From Candidatus Eisenbacteria bacterium (GTDB lineage: Bacteria > Eisenbacteria > RBG-16-71-46): DNA of 64,000 nucleotides. The stretch covers positions 62,001 through 126,000 of the forward strand of contig JADLBL010000015.1 of the NCBI GenBank assembly GCA_020847735.1, in the 5' to 3' direction. The first letter of the stretch is position 1. Every line of letters begins with the position of its first letter. The notes under the pieces were generated by a model, which ran no database searches, was not told the DNA's origin, and was given only the letters and a program-made list of their open reading frames with translations. Position numbers and translations under genes: made by a program. Positions 1 to 8,354 of the stretch are shown here, in pieces.

Positions 1-1005
1 GTCGAGTCGCGGCACGGTGCGCCGCTCGGGAACCTCGACCACGCGACGCAGCGACAGCGCCGAGGCGAGGAAGACGGGCGCCGCCAGCACGACGAACTCG
101 ACCGGCCGGAACGTGCGGCCGGCGAATCCGACGCCGACGAGCAACGGCCACGCGAGCGCCGCGCCCGCCGTCCAGCCCGCCAGGCGCCACAGTCGCGCGA
201 GCGCCTGGCCGCGACGCGCGGCGGATCCGCGCAGCTCGGCGGCGAGCGCCATCAGCCGGCCGCCGGCGGCGGCGAACCAGAGCAGGAACGCGACCTCGCC
301 CGGAACGACGTCGAACGCCACCAGCAGTCCCGCGAGCGCCGAATCGAAGACGGCGAGCCAGCGCAGCGACGCCGTCCAGGTGCGGCGCGCGTAGGCGCGC
401 AGCACCGCGAGGCCGGCCGCCAGCACCAGCGCGATTCCCGCCACCTCGCGCATGAGCGGCGCGTGCGACCAGGCCGCGTCCTGCCGCCACAGCACGAGGA
501 AGCCCGCGGCGGGCAGCATCGCGGGCAGCCACGAGCCCACCGCGGGCAGCGGGCCGGTAAGGTCCGGGTAGGCGCGCGAGGCGGGGCTCGCGGCCAGCAG
601 TTCGAGCCCCGCCCACAGCACCGCGAGCGCCTGCAGCGCACGCAGCGTGCGCAGCGGATCGCGCTCGTCGGGCGCGATCGCGCGCACGAGCCGGGGCACG
701 CCGCTCTCGCCGGCGGGAACGCGCGCGGGCGGCGGCGAGGCGGGCAGCGCCAGCGCGAGCGCGGCGGCGAGCCACAGCGCCATGGCCGGACGTCGCAGCC
801 ACGCCCAGCGCGCGAGCTGTTCGTGCCGGTCCGGCGCGGTGCGGGCCCACAGCCAGAACGCCAGCGCGACGGCCTCGACGCCGAGCGCCGCCGCGATCAG
901 GCCCGGCACCGCCAGCAGCGCGACCCCCGCCGCCGAGGCGAGCAGCCCGGCCAGCGTCGCGCGCCGGGTGACGTTCCGGTCGTCGAACAGGCTCGCGAAG
1001 ATCAC
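1..1005 (-). CDS. Integral membrane protein, unknown function (partial, C-terminus beyond window)
   Basis: An open frame of 335 codons runs to the left edge with no stop, so the C-terminus is missing. It starts at a GTG (1005-1003) nine bases after the stop of the preceding membrane-protein gene. The translation begins MIFASLFDDRN and contains many hydrophobic stretches rich in Ala, Leu and Val (LAGLLASAAGVALLAVPGLI, LWLAAALALALP, AGIALVLAAGLAVL), consistent with a polytopic inner-membrane protein. Codon third positions are strongly G/C, supporting this frame over the opposite-strand ORFs. I do not recognise the family. Its position behind a possible HyfE/NuoK-like subunit allows an ion-translocating complex component, but no diagnostic motif was seen. 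Confidence 0.6.
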   Translation of the reverse strand, partial: MIFASLFDDRNVTRRATLAGLLASAAGVALLAVPGLIAAALGVEAVALAFWLWARTAPDRHEQLARWAWLRRPAMALWLAAALALALPASPPPARVPAGESGVPRLVRAIAPDERDPLRTLRALQALAVLWAGLELLAASPASRAYPDLTGPLPAVGSWLPAMLPAAGFLVLWRQDAAWSHAPLMREVAGIALVLAAGLAVLRAYARRTWTASLRWLAVFDSALAGLLVAFDVVPGEVAFLLWFAAAGGRLMALAAELRGSAARRGQALARLWRLAGWTAGAALAWPLLVGVGFAGRTFRPVEFVVLAAPVFLASALSLRRVVEVPERRTVPRLD

Positions 1006-1014
1006 GGCACGCCC

Positions 1015-1671
1015 CTAATCGTGCAGCTCGTGCGCGTCGCCGACGTACGGCGAGCGGGCGAAGCGCTCGCGCGAGATCGCGATGCGGTGGGCGAGCGCCA
1101 TGGCCACCAGCGTCGCGGCCAGCGCGCCGCCGGCCGGAGCGCCCGCATGCAGCGCGTCCAGCGAGCGCGCGGCCGCGGCGAGCAGCTCGAGCCCGAGTCC
1201 GAGCGCCGCGAACGCCGCCAGTGCCCGGCGCAGGTGCCGGCGCAGCATCAGGTGCAGCAGGCCGAAGCTGACGAGCAGCGCGCCGAGCGAGGTGAGCCGT
1301 GCGTCGGCGGGCGCCAGCGCCTGACGCGAGGCGCCCGCGAGCAGCAGCAGCGCGATCGCGAGCCCGAGCACGAGCGCCAGCAGGCCCGACTCGATCGAGC
1401 CGCGCGTCGGAGCGCGCGATCCCGCGCCGGGCTCGTCGGCCGCCCCGGCGCGCCAGGCGACGAGCAGCCACAGCATCGGCCAGCCGACGCGCACCCACGC
1501 CGGCGCCGGGAGCTCCGCGAGCAGCGCGGCGGCGACCGCCACGGCGAGCGCCGCTCCGCGGGCGATCGTGCGTCCGGGCAGCAGCGCCGCGACGAGGACC
1601 GCGGCGGGAATTCCGAGCAGCCGCAGCAGGTCGAGCGTGCCGAGCGAAGTCCAGGCGGCCAGCAGGTGCAT
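1015..1671 (-). CDS. Seven-ish TM membrane protein, possibly HyfE/NuoK-like
   Basis: This is a 218-residue, almost entirely hydrophobic protein with about six to seven predicted membrane segments. It starts at ATG 1671, preceded by an AGGGGAAG-type ribosome site. Size, hydrophobic layout and the C-terminal pattern (Leu-rich helices, then RIAISRERF and a tail ending DAHELHD) loosely resemble hydrogenase-4 component E (HyfE) proteins, which end in a similar short acidic tail. That resemblance is weak and made by eye, so no symbol is given. It lies 61 bp downstream of the PTS EIIA gene and just upstream of another membrane protein, so the three genes probably form one transcript. Confidence 0.6.
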   Translation of the reverse strand: MHLLAAWTSLGTLDLLRLLGIPAAVLVAALLPGRTIARGAALAVAVAAALLAELPAPAWVRVGWPMLWLLVAWRAGAADEPGAGSRAPTRGSIESGLLALVLGLAIALLLLAGASRQALAPADARLTSLGALLVSFGLLHLMLRRHLRRALAAFAALGLGLELLAAAARSLDALHAGAPAGGALAATLVAMALAHRIAISRERFARSPYVGDAHELHD

Positions 1672-1732
1672 GAGGCTTCCCCTGCGCGGAGGGTCCGGCC
1701 CGCGGCGGGCGCGGACGGCGGACCGGATCGGC

Positions 1733-2203
1733 TTACTGCGGGATGTGCACGGACTCCGCCGCCTTGAGCGCGGCGAGGAACGCCTCGGGGCTTCCCGCCT
1801 CGCGCAGGGCCCGGCGCACCGACTCCTCCTTGAGCAGGCGCGAAATGTTCGCGAGCACCTTGACGTGCACCGCGCCGCCGCTCTCGGGGGCGACCAGCAG
1901 GATGAACAGCGTCGCCGGCTCGCCGTCCACCGACTCGAAGTCCACGCCGCCGGCCGAGACGCCGCACGCGGCGACGAGCCGGTCCACCAGCCGCGCCTTG
2001 CCGTGCGGGATGGCGATGCCGTTGCCGATCCCGGTGGACATCATCGCCTCGCGGCGCAGCACGCGGTCGAGAATCTCGCCGTGACTCGCCAGCCCGTGGG
2101 CGCTCTCGAGCAGCTCGACGAGCTCGACGATGGCGTCGCGCTTGTTGCCGGCCTTGAGCCGCACCGTGATGGCCTGGGTATTGAGGAGTTCGGAGAGCCG
2201 CAT
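1733..2203 (-). CDS. PTS EIIA component, fructose/nitrogen (PtsN) type
   Basis: A 156-residue single-domain PTS EIIA of the fructose/mannitol/Ntr fold. The phospho-acceptor motif GNGIAIPHGKA is intact, with the active His at about residue 67, and the family-typical stretch VRRALREAGSPEAFLAAL is near the C-terminus. An in-frame start further upstream would add 27 residues unlike the family, so ATG 2203 (MRLSELLN) is preferred. The length matches free-standing EIIA-Ntr proteins, which regulate transporters and nitrogen or potassium metabolism rather than importing sugar; no EIIB or EIIC is nearby. It heads an operon with two membrane proteins, which might be its regulatory target. A good promoter lies at 2249-2277. 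Confidence 0.85.
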   Translation of the reverse strand: MRLSELLNTQAITVRLKAGNKRDAIVELVELLESAHGLASHGEILDRVLRREAMMSTGIGNGIAIPHGKARLVDRLVAACGVSAGGVDFESVDGEPATLFILLVAPESGGAVHVKVLANISRLLKEESVRRALREAGSPEAFLAALKAAESVHIPQ

Positions 2204-2248
2204 CGGCTGCTTTCTCGAGTGGAGGCCGGAGCGTCGAATCGCCGACGC

Positions 2249-2277
2249 ACCGTAAGGACGCGCCGCCGCAGCGTCAA
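2249..2277 (-). promoter_or_regulatory. Sigma-70-like promoter for the EIIA operon
   Basis: On the minus strand TTGACG (2277-2272) and TACGGT (2254-2249) are separated by exactly 17 bases, about 46 bases before the EIIA start codon. The same -10 and near-identical -35 occur upstream of the TonB receptor gene. Prediction from sequence only. Confidence 0.5.
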
Positions 2278-2373
2278 GCGCCATCGCCCGAACGGAGACG
2301 TCCGGGTGGAATCACCCGATCGCTTCCGGCGCGTCCGCGCCGCGAGTTTCGCGGCGGGCGCGCGAGGCGCGTG

Positions 2374-2382
2374 TGCTAGACT
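2374..2382 (+). promoter_or_regulatory. Extended -10 promoter candidate for the diguanylate cyclase gene
   Basis: TGCTAGACT (2374-2382) has the TGn-TAnnnT layout of an extended -10 box, with no clear -35. It would give a leader of about 110 nt before the chosen start. The TGCTA core recurs upstream of clpB and of the M16-like gene. Confidence 0.3.
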
Positions 2383-2499
2383 CGGGCGCGTCCAGGTACC
2401 CCGCGCTGCAGCGTGCTCGACTTCTCTCCAGAGGCATCCCCCATGGCCGAGGGCGTGGACATCGCCGGCAGGGCAACCCGCAGGGAGGCAGGTGGGCCC

Positions 2500-3837
2500 A
2501 TGAAGCAGAAGAACATCGGTTTCCGGGACCTGCTCGAACGGCTCCTGCCGATTGACGAGCTTCCGCCCGTGGACCGCATGCGCGTCCAGCGCGCGCTCCG
2601 CTCGGGAGTCTCGAACGAGGTCGAGCGCGCGGCGATGCACGCCCTCGACCTGCTCGAGCAGCAGGGCGCGCTGCGCCGGCTGCCCGCCGAGGCGAAGGCC
2701 GGGCCGTCGCTGGTGCGCTACCAGCACCGCGACCGCTACGACATCATCACCCTGCAGATGCCCGGGCCACGGCAGCACGACGGCGTCACGATCCTGTCGC
2801 GCGGCGCGCTGCCCATGCAGGCGCCGGCCCGGCTCGACCAGGTTCGCCGCCTGATCCGCCTCGACGATCCGCTCATCTTCAGCGACCCGCGCACCGGGGC
2901 GACCCGCGCGGGACTGCACCGGCAGCTCGAGCAGGCCGGCCGCGAACTGCTCGGGTCGGCGCACGTGGCCTACTTCGGCAAGGACGAAACCGACGACCGG
3001 CAGGACGACCGCCCGCTCGATGCGGCGCTCGCCGCCGACGTGCTCGAGCACCACGGCATGCTGTTCTACTGCCCCGATGTCGAACGGAGCGCCGCGCTCT
3101 CGGCGGCCTCGCGCGGGCTCGGCGTGCGTTCGGCGGCGCTCGTCGCGGTCACCGATTCCGAAGGCCGCCCGATCGGGCACCTCGAGGTGCGCAACGCCGA
3201 GGCCGACCCCTACCTGCCGGCCGACCTCGCGATGATCGCGCTGCTCGCCGACTACTGCGGCGGGGTGCTCGAGCGCGCGACGCGGATCGAGAAGCTGGTG
3301 TTCGTGGACCCGCACACCGGCGTCTACAACCGTTCGTACTACGAACAGCAGATCCACAACGAGATCGCGCGCGCGACCCGCGAGCAGAGCTCGCTGGCGC
3401 TGCTCATCTGCGACATTGACGACTTCAAGTCGTTCAACACCTCGTTCGGCTTCGAGGCCGGCAACCAGGTGCTCATCCAGGTCGCGCAGACGCTGCGCGC
3501 CGGAGTGCGTCCGTTCGACACCGTGGCGCGCTGGGGCGGCGAGGAGTTCGCGGTGCTGCTCACCCCGCCGGTCGTGCAGGAGGACGTGGCGACGATCTCC
3601 GAGCGCCTGCGCTCGTCGGTCGAACGCACGCCCATGCGTCTCGAGGGTCTCGACGGACGCGCGCACCGCGTGCACGTCACGGTCAGCGTCGGCGTGGCGA
3701 TGTTCCCGGACCACGCGGGCACGCCGCAGGACCTGTGGCGCGCCGCCAACGCCGCGCTGCTGCTCGCCAAGCGCCCGCCCAAGAACCAGGTCGTATTCCA
3801 CCGCCCCAAGGGCGAGCCGAAGCTCAAGCTGCACTGA
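2500..3837 (+). CDS. Diguanylate cyclase (GAF-like sensor plus GGDEF)
   Basis: A 445-residue cytoplasmic protein. The C-terminal GGDEF domain (about 265-440) synthesises cyclic di-GMP from two GTP. Its active-site loop reads GGEEF (346-350) and an RxxD inhibitory site (RPFD, 337-340) sits at the canonical five-residue spacing, so product inhibition is likely retained. The metal-binding region CDIDDFKSFN is intact. Residues about 180-260 look like a GAF/PAS-type sensor (GHLEVRNAEADPYLPADL) and the N-terminal 150 residues are unassigned. ATG 2500 was chosen because a GGAGG motif lies 11 bases upstream; a GTG at 2413 is possible but has no such site. No phosphodiesterase (EAL or HD-GYP) is in the window. 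Confidence 0.88.
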   Translation: MKQKNIGFRDLLERLLPIDELPPVDRMRVQRALRSGVSNEVERAAMHALDLLEQQGALRRLPAEAKAGPSLVRYQHRDRYDIITLQMPGPRQHDGVTILSRGALPMQAPARLDQVRRLIRLDDPLIFSDPRTGATRAGLHRQLEQAGRELLGSAHVAYFGKDETDDRQDDRPLDAALAADVLEHHGMLFYCPDVERSAALSAASRGLGVRSAALVAVTDSEGRPIGHLEVRNAEADPYLPADLAMIALLADYCGGVLERATRIEKLVFVDPHTGVYNRSYYEQQIHNEIARATREQSSLALLICDIDDFKSFNTSFGFEAGNQVLIQVAQTLRAGVRPFDTVARWGGEEFAVLLTPPVVQEDVATISERLRSSVERTPMRLEGLDGRAHRVHVTVSVGVAMFPDHAGTPQDLWRAANAALLLAKRPPKNQVVFHRPKGEPKLKLH

Positions 3838-3864
3838 GCGCGCGGGCGGCGGCGCCGGGTTCCC

Positions 3865-5394
3865 TCAGCGTGGCGCCACCCGGCGGTGGATCTCGATCGC
3901 GGGCGCGAGCCACATCTCGCCGGCCAGCGCCGCGCCGAAGGGCCTCGGGAACCCGGCGGCGAGCTCGTAGCGTCCCGCCGGCGGCGCGGCGTGCAACGAG
4001 TCCCACCACGCCGCGCGCACCTCGCGGCGGCGCGTGAGGAAGACCGTGTCCGTGGAAGAGACGACCACGAAGTCGCCGGCCGGTCCGCGCGCGTGCGCGA
4101 GCAGGCCCGGTTCGTCCACGCGCAGGATCTTGAACCCGTGCGGCACGCGGACGTTGTTGTGCGCGTTGCCGCTGACCTCGACCGAAGCGCCGGCGCTCGC
4201 GTGCGCGCGCAGCCAGCGCTCAGCGGGCACGCGCGGGTCGGCGAGCATCAGCCACGAGACGAGCGGGCCGCCGAACAGGCCCAGGACGACGACCGCGGCC
4301 GCGACCGCGACGCGCCATTTCGGCGGCACGGTCAGGCCGCGGACCGCGATCGGCAGCGCCAGCACGAGGAGCGGCAGCAGGAAGCGCGGGTAGACGTAAC
4401 CGATGCGCCCGAGAAAGAGCACGAGCAGCGCGAGCACGACCCAGCCCCGCAGCGCGAGGCCGCGCAGCGAGACGCGACGGACCAGGGCGAGCGCGAGCCC
4501 CAGCAGCACCGGCAGGCCGAGCGCGAGCGGCGCGTATTGAGCGGCCCTCGCGGCGAGCGCCGCGAAGCCTGCCGGCGTCGCCGGGTACTTGCGCGGGTAG
4601 AGCGCCTCCCGCCAGAGGAACTCGTGATGCGCGCGCCAGCCGGAAACGTTGAACGGCAACTGCCACAGGAGCGCGTAGGTGGCCACCGCCGCGAGGCCGA
4701 CCGCGACCACCGCCGCCCGCCGGCGCGCCGCCGTGCCCGGCAGCCTCCACGCCTGCCAGGCGCAGGCGACACCGATCACCGCAGCCGCCGGTCCCGTCTG
4801 CTCCTTGCAGCAGAGCGAGGCCGCGGCCGCCGCGACGGCGGCGCACAGTCGCGACAGCCGTCCTCGCGCGGTCTCGGCGAGCAACAGCGCGAGGAACAGC
4901 CAGAAGAGCGCGTGCACGTCGGCGTTCGACGTGCGGCCGTAGTAGGCGAACTGCGCCGAGCCCAGCAGCAGCAGCGGCACGAGCCAGCGCGGCGCGTCCG
5001 GGTCGTGCTCGCGCGCGCGGCGGGCCTCGGCCCACGCGATCCCCAGCGCGCACGCCACGGTCGTCAGCCGGGCCGCCACGACCAGTAGGGTGATGGAAAA
5101 CCCGGGGTGCCGGAAACCGAACGGCCAGGTCGCGCTCGGGACGCCCAACTCGTGCGTGAGCTTCATCGCGACGAGCACCGGCAGATAGACGGCCGCCATC
5201 AGGTAGTAGGGCAGCGGGCCGTAAGTCGAATACCAGCCGTGCCCGAAGCGGGCGGCGAGCCCTTTCAGGACCGAGCCGGGGGCGAGGTGGTCGAGATCCC
5301 AGGGGAAGCGGGCATCGGCCCCCCACCAGATCGGCACGAGGAGCACGGCGACCAGGGCGGCCCACGCAAGCCACTCACCCCGCGAGCGACGCAC
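3865..5394 (-). CDS. Polytopic glycosyltransferase, ArnT/PMT (GT39)-like
   Basis: A membrane protein of about 509 residues with roughly ten hydrophobic segments, of the GT-C type that transfers sugars from polyprenyl-phosphate donors on the outer face of the inner membrane. The first loop after TM1 carries the acidic signature region (WGADARFPWDLDHLAPGSV) and a later YGRTSNADVHALFW stretch, as in dolichol/polyprenol mannosyltransferase-like families. A soluble tail follows the last membrane span. Three consecutive GTG codons occur at the N-terminus; GTG 5394 is chosen because a GGAGG lies five bases upstream. It is divergent from a small methyltransferase gene. Substrate unknown. Confidence 0.7.
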   Translation of the reverse strand: MRRSRGEWLAWAALVAVLLVPIWWGADARFPWDLDHLAPGSVLKGLAARFGHGWYSTYGPLPYYLMAAVYLPVLVAMKLTHELGVPSATWPFGFRHPGFSITLLVVAARLTTVACALGIAWAEARRAREHDPDAPRWLVPLLLLGSAQFAYYGRTSNADVHALFWLFLALLLAETARGRLSRLCAAVAAAAASLCCKEQTGPAAAVIGVACAWQAWRLPGTAARRRAAVVAVGLAAVATYALLWQLPFNVSGWRAHHEFLWREALYPRKYPATPAGFAALAARAAQYAPLALGLPVLLGLALALVRRVSLRGLALRGWVVLALLVLFLGRIGYVYPRFLLPLLVLALPIAVRGLTVPPKWRVAVAAAVVVLGLFGGPLVSWLMLADPRVPAERWLRAHASAGASVEVSGNAHNNVRVPHGFKILRVDEPGLLAHARGPAGDFVVVSSTDTVFLTRRREVRAAWWDSLHAAPPAGRYELAAGFPRPFGAALAGEMWLAPAIEIHRRVAPR

Positions 5395-5449
5395 CACCAC
5401 CTCCGTGTGGAAACTCGCGAAATTCCCGGGATTCGCCCGCACTTGGGTG

Positions 5450-5478
5450 TTGTTCGCCGACGAGGGCGTCCCTAACCT
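5450..5478 (+). promoter_or_regulatory. Promoter candidate for the methyltransferase gene
   Basis: TTGTTC (5450-5455) and TAACCT (5473-5478) are spaced by 17 bases, about 50 bases before ATG 5528. It lies in the divergent intergenic region with the glycosyltransferase gene. Confidence 0.4.
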
Positions 5479-5527
5479 GCTCACGAAACACGGCCTCCCC
5501 CGGGGCCCGCCTCTCACGAGGGTACGC

Positions 5528-6196
5528 ATGCCGCTGCCTGCCCCCACTCACATCCTCGCGAAGTTGCGCGATCAGGGACTCGGCGCCTCGTGTCGTTACG
5601 CGCTCCACCGCGCGCACGCCGAATACTGGGAGCGCCGCCTGGGCATCCGGACCGCCGGGGGACATTCGCTCGCGTCCGAAGGAATCGCCTCCGCGGACAG
5701 CCACGACTATTCGCCCGAGAGCTACCTCGATTTCCAGCGCGCGATGAAGTGGCTGCGCGCCGAGGAGCGTGCGGGCGCCTTCGTGGACTGCGGCTCCGGC
5801 AAGGGGCGGATCGTGCTGCGCGCGGCGCGCGAAGGCTTCTGCCGCGTCACCGGCGTCGAGCTTTCGCCGATTCTCAATCGGATCGCGGCGCTCAACCTGG
5901 CCGCCTCCCGGTCCCGATTGCGCTGTCGCGACGTCGAGCTCGTGACGATGGACGCGGCCCATTACCCGTTCCCACCCGATGTGCGCTGCGTCTTTCTCTA
6001 CAATCCGTTCGGAGGCGCGGTGCTGGGCGCCGTGCTCGCCAACCTGCGCGACTCGCTGGAGCGCGCTCCCCGATCGCTTGCGCTGATCGTCTCGACCCCG
6101 GATCGCGCTGAACGGGCCCTGGCGGGCGAACTCTGGATCACGAAGGTCGCCGAGTTCCACGGGCTGCGCCGCCACATCCTGTTCCACACGCCGTGA
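5528..6196 (+). CDS. SAM-dependent methyltransferase, small class I
   Basis: A 222-residue protein with the glycine-rich SAM-binding motif I at about residues 87-93 (DCGSGKG), followed by the acidic end of strand 2 (TGVELSP). The later VFLYNPFGG fits motif IV of a Rossmann-type methyltransferase. A GAGGG ribosome site lies 5-7 bases before ATG 5528; an earlier ATG at 5405 has none and its extra 41 residues look non-coding. The substrate cannot be read from sequence. It ends 23 bp from the converging beta-helix gene. Confidence 0.75.
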   Translation: MPLPAPTHILAKLRDQGLGASCRYALHRAHAEYWERRLGIRTAGGHSLASEGIASADSHDYSPESYLDFQRAMKWLRAEERAGAFVDCGSGKGRIVLRAAREGFCRVTGVELSPILNRIAALNLAASRSRLRCRDVELVTMDAAHYPFPPDVRCVFLYNPFGGAVLGAVLANLRDSLERAPRSLALIVSTPDRAERALAGELWITKVAEFHGLRRHILFHTP

Positions 6197-6219
6197 TTCC
6201 GCCGCGTGCGCGTGCGGCC

Positions 6220-8121
6220 CTACGGTGAGGCGCCCAGGTCGTTGATCGCGGCAGGCGGTGTCGCGTCGGGCGCGGTCGTCGTAGCGGTCGCGACGTTGCT
6301 GACCGCCGACCAGTTGGTGGATTCGTCGCGCGTCCGGATCGCGAACCAGTACTGCGTCGAGGGCTGCAGGCCGAGCGCCACGAACGTCTGCGGCTGGCCC
6401 GCGGAGAGCGGGTCGGGCACGGACGTGAACGGCGTCGCCGAAGCGAAGTTGCCCGCGTCGATCGGCGAAGTGGACCAGCGGATGTCGTAAGCGGCGGCGA
6501 TGCCGCTCGAGCCGTCGTCGCCCGGCGCGGTCCAGGAGAGCAGCACGCTGTTCTCCGCCGGCTGGCCGGCGGCCAGGTTCGCGATCGCGTTCGGCGGCGT
6601 GGTGTCCCCGATCAGCGAGGAGGCGGGAAAGGCGCCCGCGTAGCCATCCGGCCAGCGCGACGCGTACGCCGGCGAGCCGTTCGCCGGGCGCAGGTCCGGG
6701 GCGTTCCACGACGCCGCCATCAATTGCGGGTTCGACCACAGCGAGTTGCAGTCCTTGCCGTAGGTCGAACACCAGGCCGTGCCCGATCCGACCGCCGAGA
6801 AGACGCTGCCCGAGCGGCTGTAGACCGCGCGCGCCGGGTCGTTGCCCGTCGCGTAGTAGAGGTTGCTGTCCGCACGGTTCGACGCGGCGTCGGGTATGTA
6901 GACGTGGGCGTTGGTTGCGGCACCGCTGCCGTAGAAGAGGTTTCCGACCACGCTGCTGCGCGTCAGGTCCACCTGCTGCGTGTCCCACACGATCGGCCCG
7001 GTCGAGTTGTAGAAGGTGTTGTGGCGGACGACCATGCTGTCGCCCTTGGGCGTCCAGGCCTGCTTGAGCGTGAAAACGTTGCCCTCGATGCGGTCGCCGT
7101 AGCCGGGGTTCTGGTAGCCGCAGATGCCGTCCACTTTGAAGACGCAGTTCGTCCACGAGTTGTAGCGGACCGTCTGCGGGTAGCTGCCCGAAGTCGCGAA
7201 CTCGCACTTGACCGACATGGTGCTGGTCGGGTCCACCTCGAACGTGTCACGCACCCAGACGTTGAAGCGGGACGAGTCGCGCTGATTGAGGATGTAGACC
7301 TCGTACCCGGCCAGGTTCTTGAGCGTGTAACGACAGTCGATCCACTGGTTGTTGACGCAGCGGTAGAGGGTGTTCGAGTGGGTGTCGGACGCGCCCGCCA
7401 GCATCGTGATCCGGTAGCGGTTGCGGAGGAACCGGTTGTTCCTCATGTAGTACCCGGTCATCGCGTTTCCGCCGTTCAGGGTCGCCAGGTTGAACGTGCA
7501 GTCCTGAATCGTGCACCACTGCGTCACCGAGGCCTGCGGCGTGCGGTTGTCGCCCGGGTAGGCCGAGAAGTTGACCTTGTCCGTCGCGTCGCCGGTGCCG
7601 ATCGAGCTGTTCGCGAGCACGCTGTACCAGGCGCCGCTCATGGACAGCCCGCTGCGCCCGACGCAGTACAGGATGCTGTCACGGTCGGCCGAGTTGCCCG
7701 AGGTGTTCGCGAGCACGTTGATCTCGCCGTTCGACGTGATGCCCTTGATCGAGATGTAGTCCTGCCCGTAGAACTGGATCGCGTTCACCACCACGCCCGA
7801 CGGGTTCGAGATGTTGCCCATGTAGGTGATGCGGTTCGCGCTCGTGCCGTTGGCGACGGGCTGCAGCGTCTCGGAGTAGGTGCCGGGCGAGATGCGCACC
7901 ACGTCGCCCGCGACCATCGTGGAGCTCGCCTTGCCGATCGTCCGCCAGGGCGAGCCCGACGAAGTGCCGGGGTTCGAGTCGCTGCCGTTCGTCGCGACGT
8001 AATAGGTCGTGGCGGCGGCCGCCTGCGCGAGGAGCAGGCCGGCGCCCACGAGCAGCGCCACGGCCGGAAATGTCGCGCGCGCGCGCAGAGTGCGCGGGCC
8101 GGGGCACGTCAGGTGCGACAT
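6220..8121 (-). CDS. Secreted right-handed beta-helix protein with FN3 domain, C-terminally truncated
   Basis: A 633-residue exported protein with a signal peptide at about residues 1-38 (cleavage near AQAAAATTYY). The next ~470 residues open with the YYVATNGSDSNPGTSSGSPW pattern of pectate-lyase-like surface proteins and have the Asn/Ser-rich repeats of a parallel beta-helix. A fibronectin type III domain follows (about 515-612). The protein then restarts the FN3 linker (TPPAAINDLGASP, compare TPPNAIANLAAGQP) and stops at a TAG, so a second FN3 repeat is cut off after its first strand. ATG 8121 has a GAGAG ribosome site. Probably extracellular, polysaccharide-binding or degrading; no catalytic triad identified. 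Confidence 0.78.
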   Translation of the reverse strand: MSHLTCPGPRTLRARATFPAVALLVGAGLLLAQAAAATTYYVATNGSDSNPGTSSGSPWRTIGKASSTMVAGDVVRISPGTYSETLQPVANGTSANRITYMGNISNPSGVVVNAIQFYGQDYISIKGITSNGEINVLANTSGNSADRDSILYCVGRSGLSMSGAWYSVLANSSIGTGDATDKVNFSAYPGDNRTPQASVTQWCTIQDCTFNLATLNGGNAMTGYYMRNNRFLRNRYRITMLAGASDTHSNTLYRCVNNQWIDCRYTLKNLAGYEVYILNQRDSSRFNVWVRDTFEVDPTSTMSVKCEFATSGSYPQTVRYNSWTNCVFKVDGICGYQNPGYGDRIEGNVFTLKQAWTPKGDSMVVRHNTFYNSTGPIVWDTQQVDLTRSSVVGNLFYGSGAATNAHVYIPDAASNRADSNLYYATGNDPARAVYSRSGSVFSAVGSGTAWCSTYGKDCNSLWSNPQLMAASWNAPDLRPANGSPAYASRWPDGYAGAFPASSLIGDTTPPNAIANLAAGQPAENSVLLSWTAPGDDGSSGIAAAYDIRWSTSPIDAGNFASATPFTSVPDPLSAGQPQTFVALGLQPSTQYWFAIRTRDESTNWSAVSNVATATTTAPDATPPAAINDLGASP

Positions 8122-8354
8122 GGAGTCTCTCGCTTTCGTGGGGCTGCGGAACACTGGGTGTCGGGGTCGGACGAGTGCGGCGAAATGGCATGCACGCTCT
8201 GTGCCTCGCGCGGGCTCAACGGGAACGACTCAAGTATCGGCCCCGCCGTCACGTCGCATCACGTTTCCGGCCGGTCCGCGGCCGGCCCGGCCAGCGGCGG
8301 GCATTCTGCAACTTTCCCGCGCCCTTCGCCATGCGTTCCGCGCGTGACCGCCAT

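Noticed and set aside
2383-2499. Possible c-di-GMP (GEMM) riboswitch before the diguanylate cyclase
   Set aside because: The required GACGCAAAGCC-like core and receptor helix are not present.
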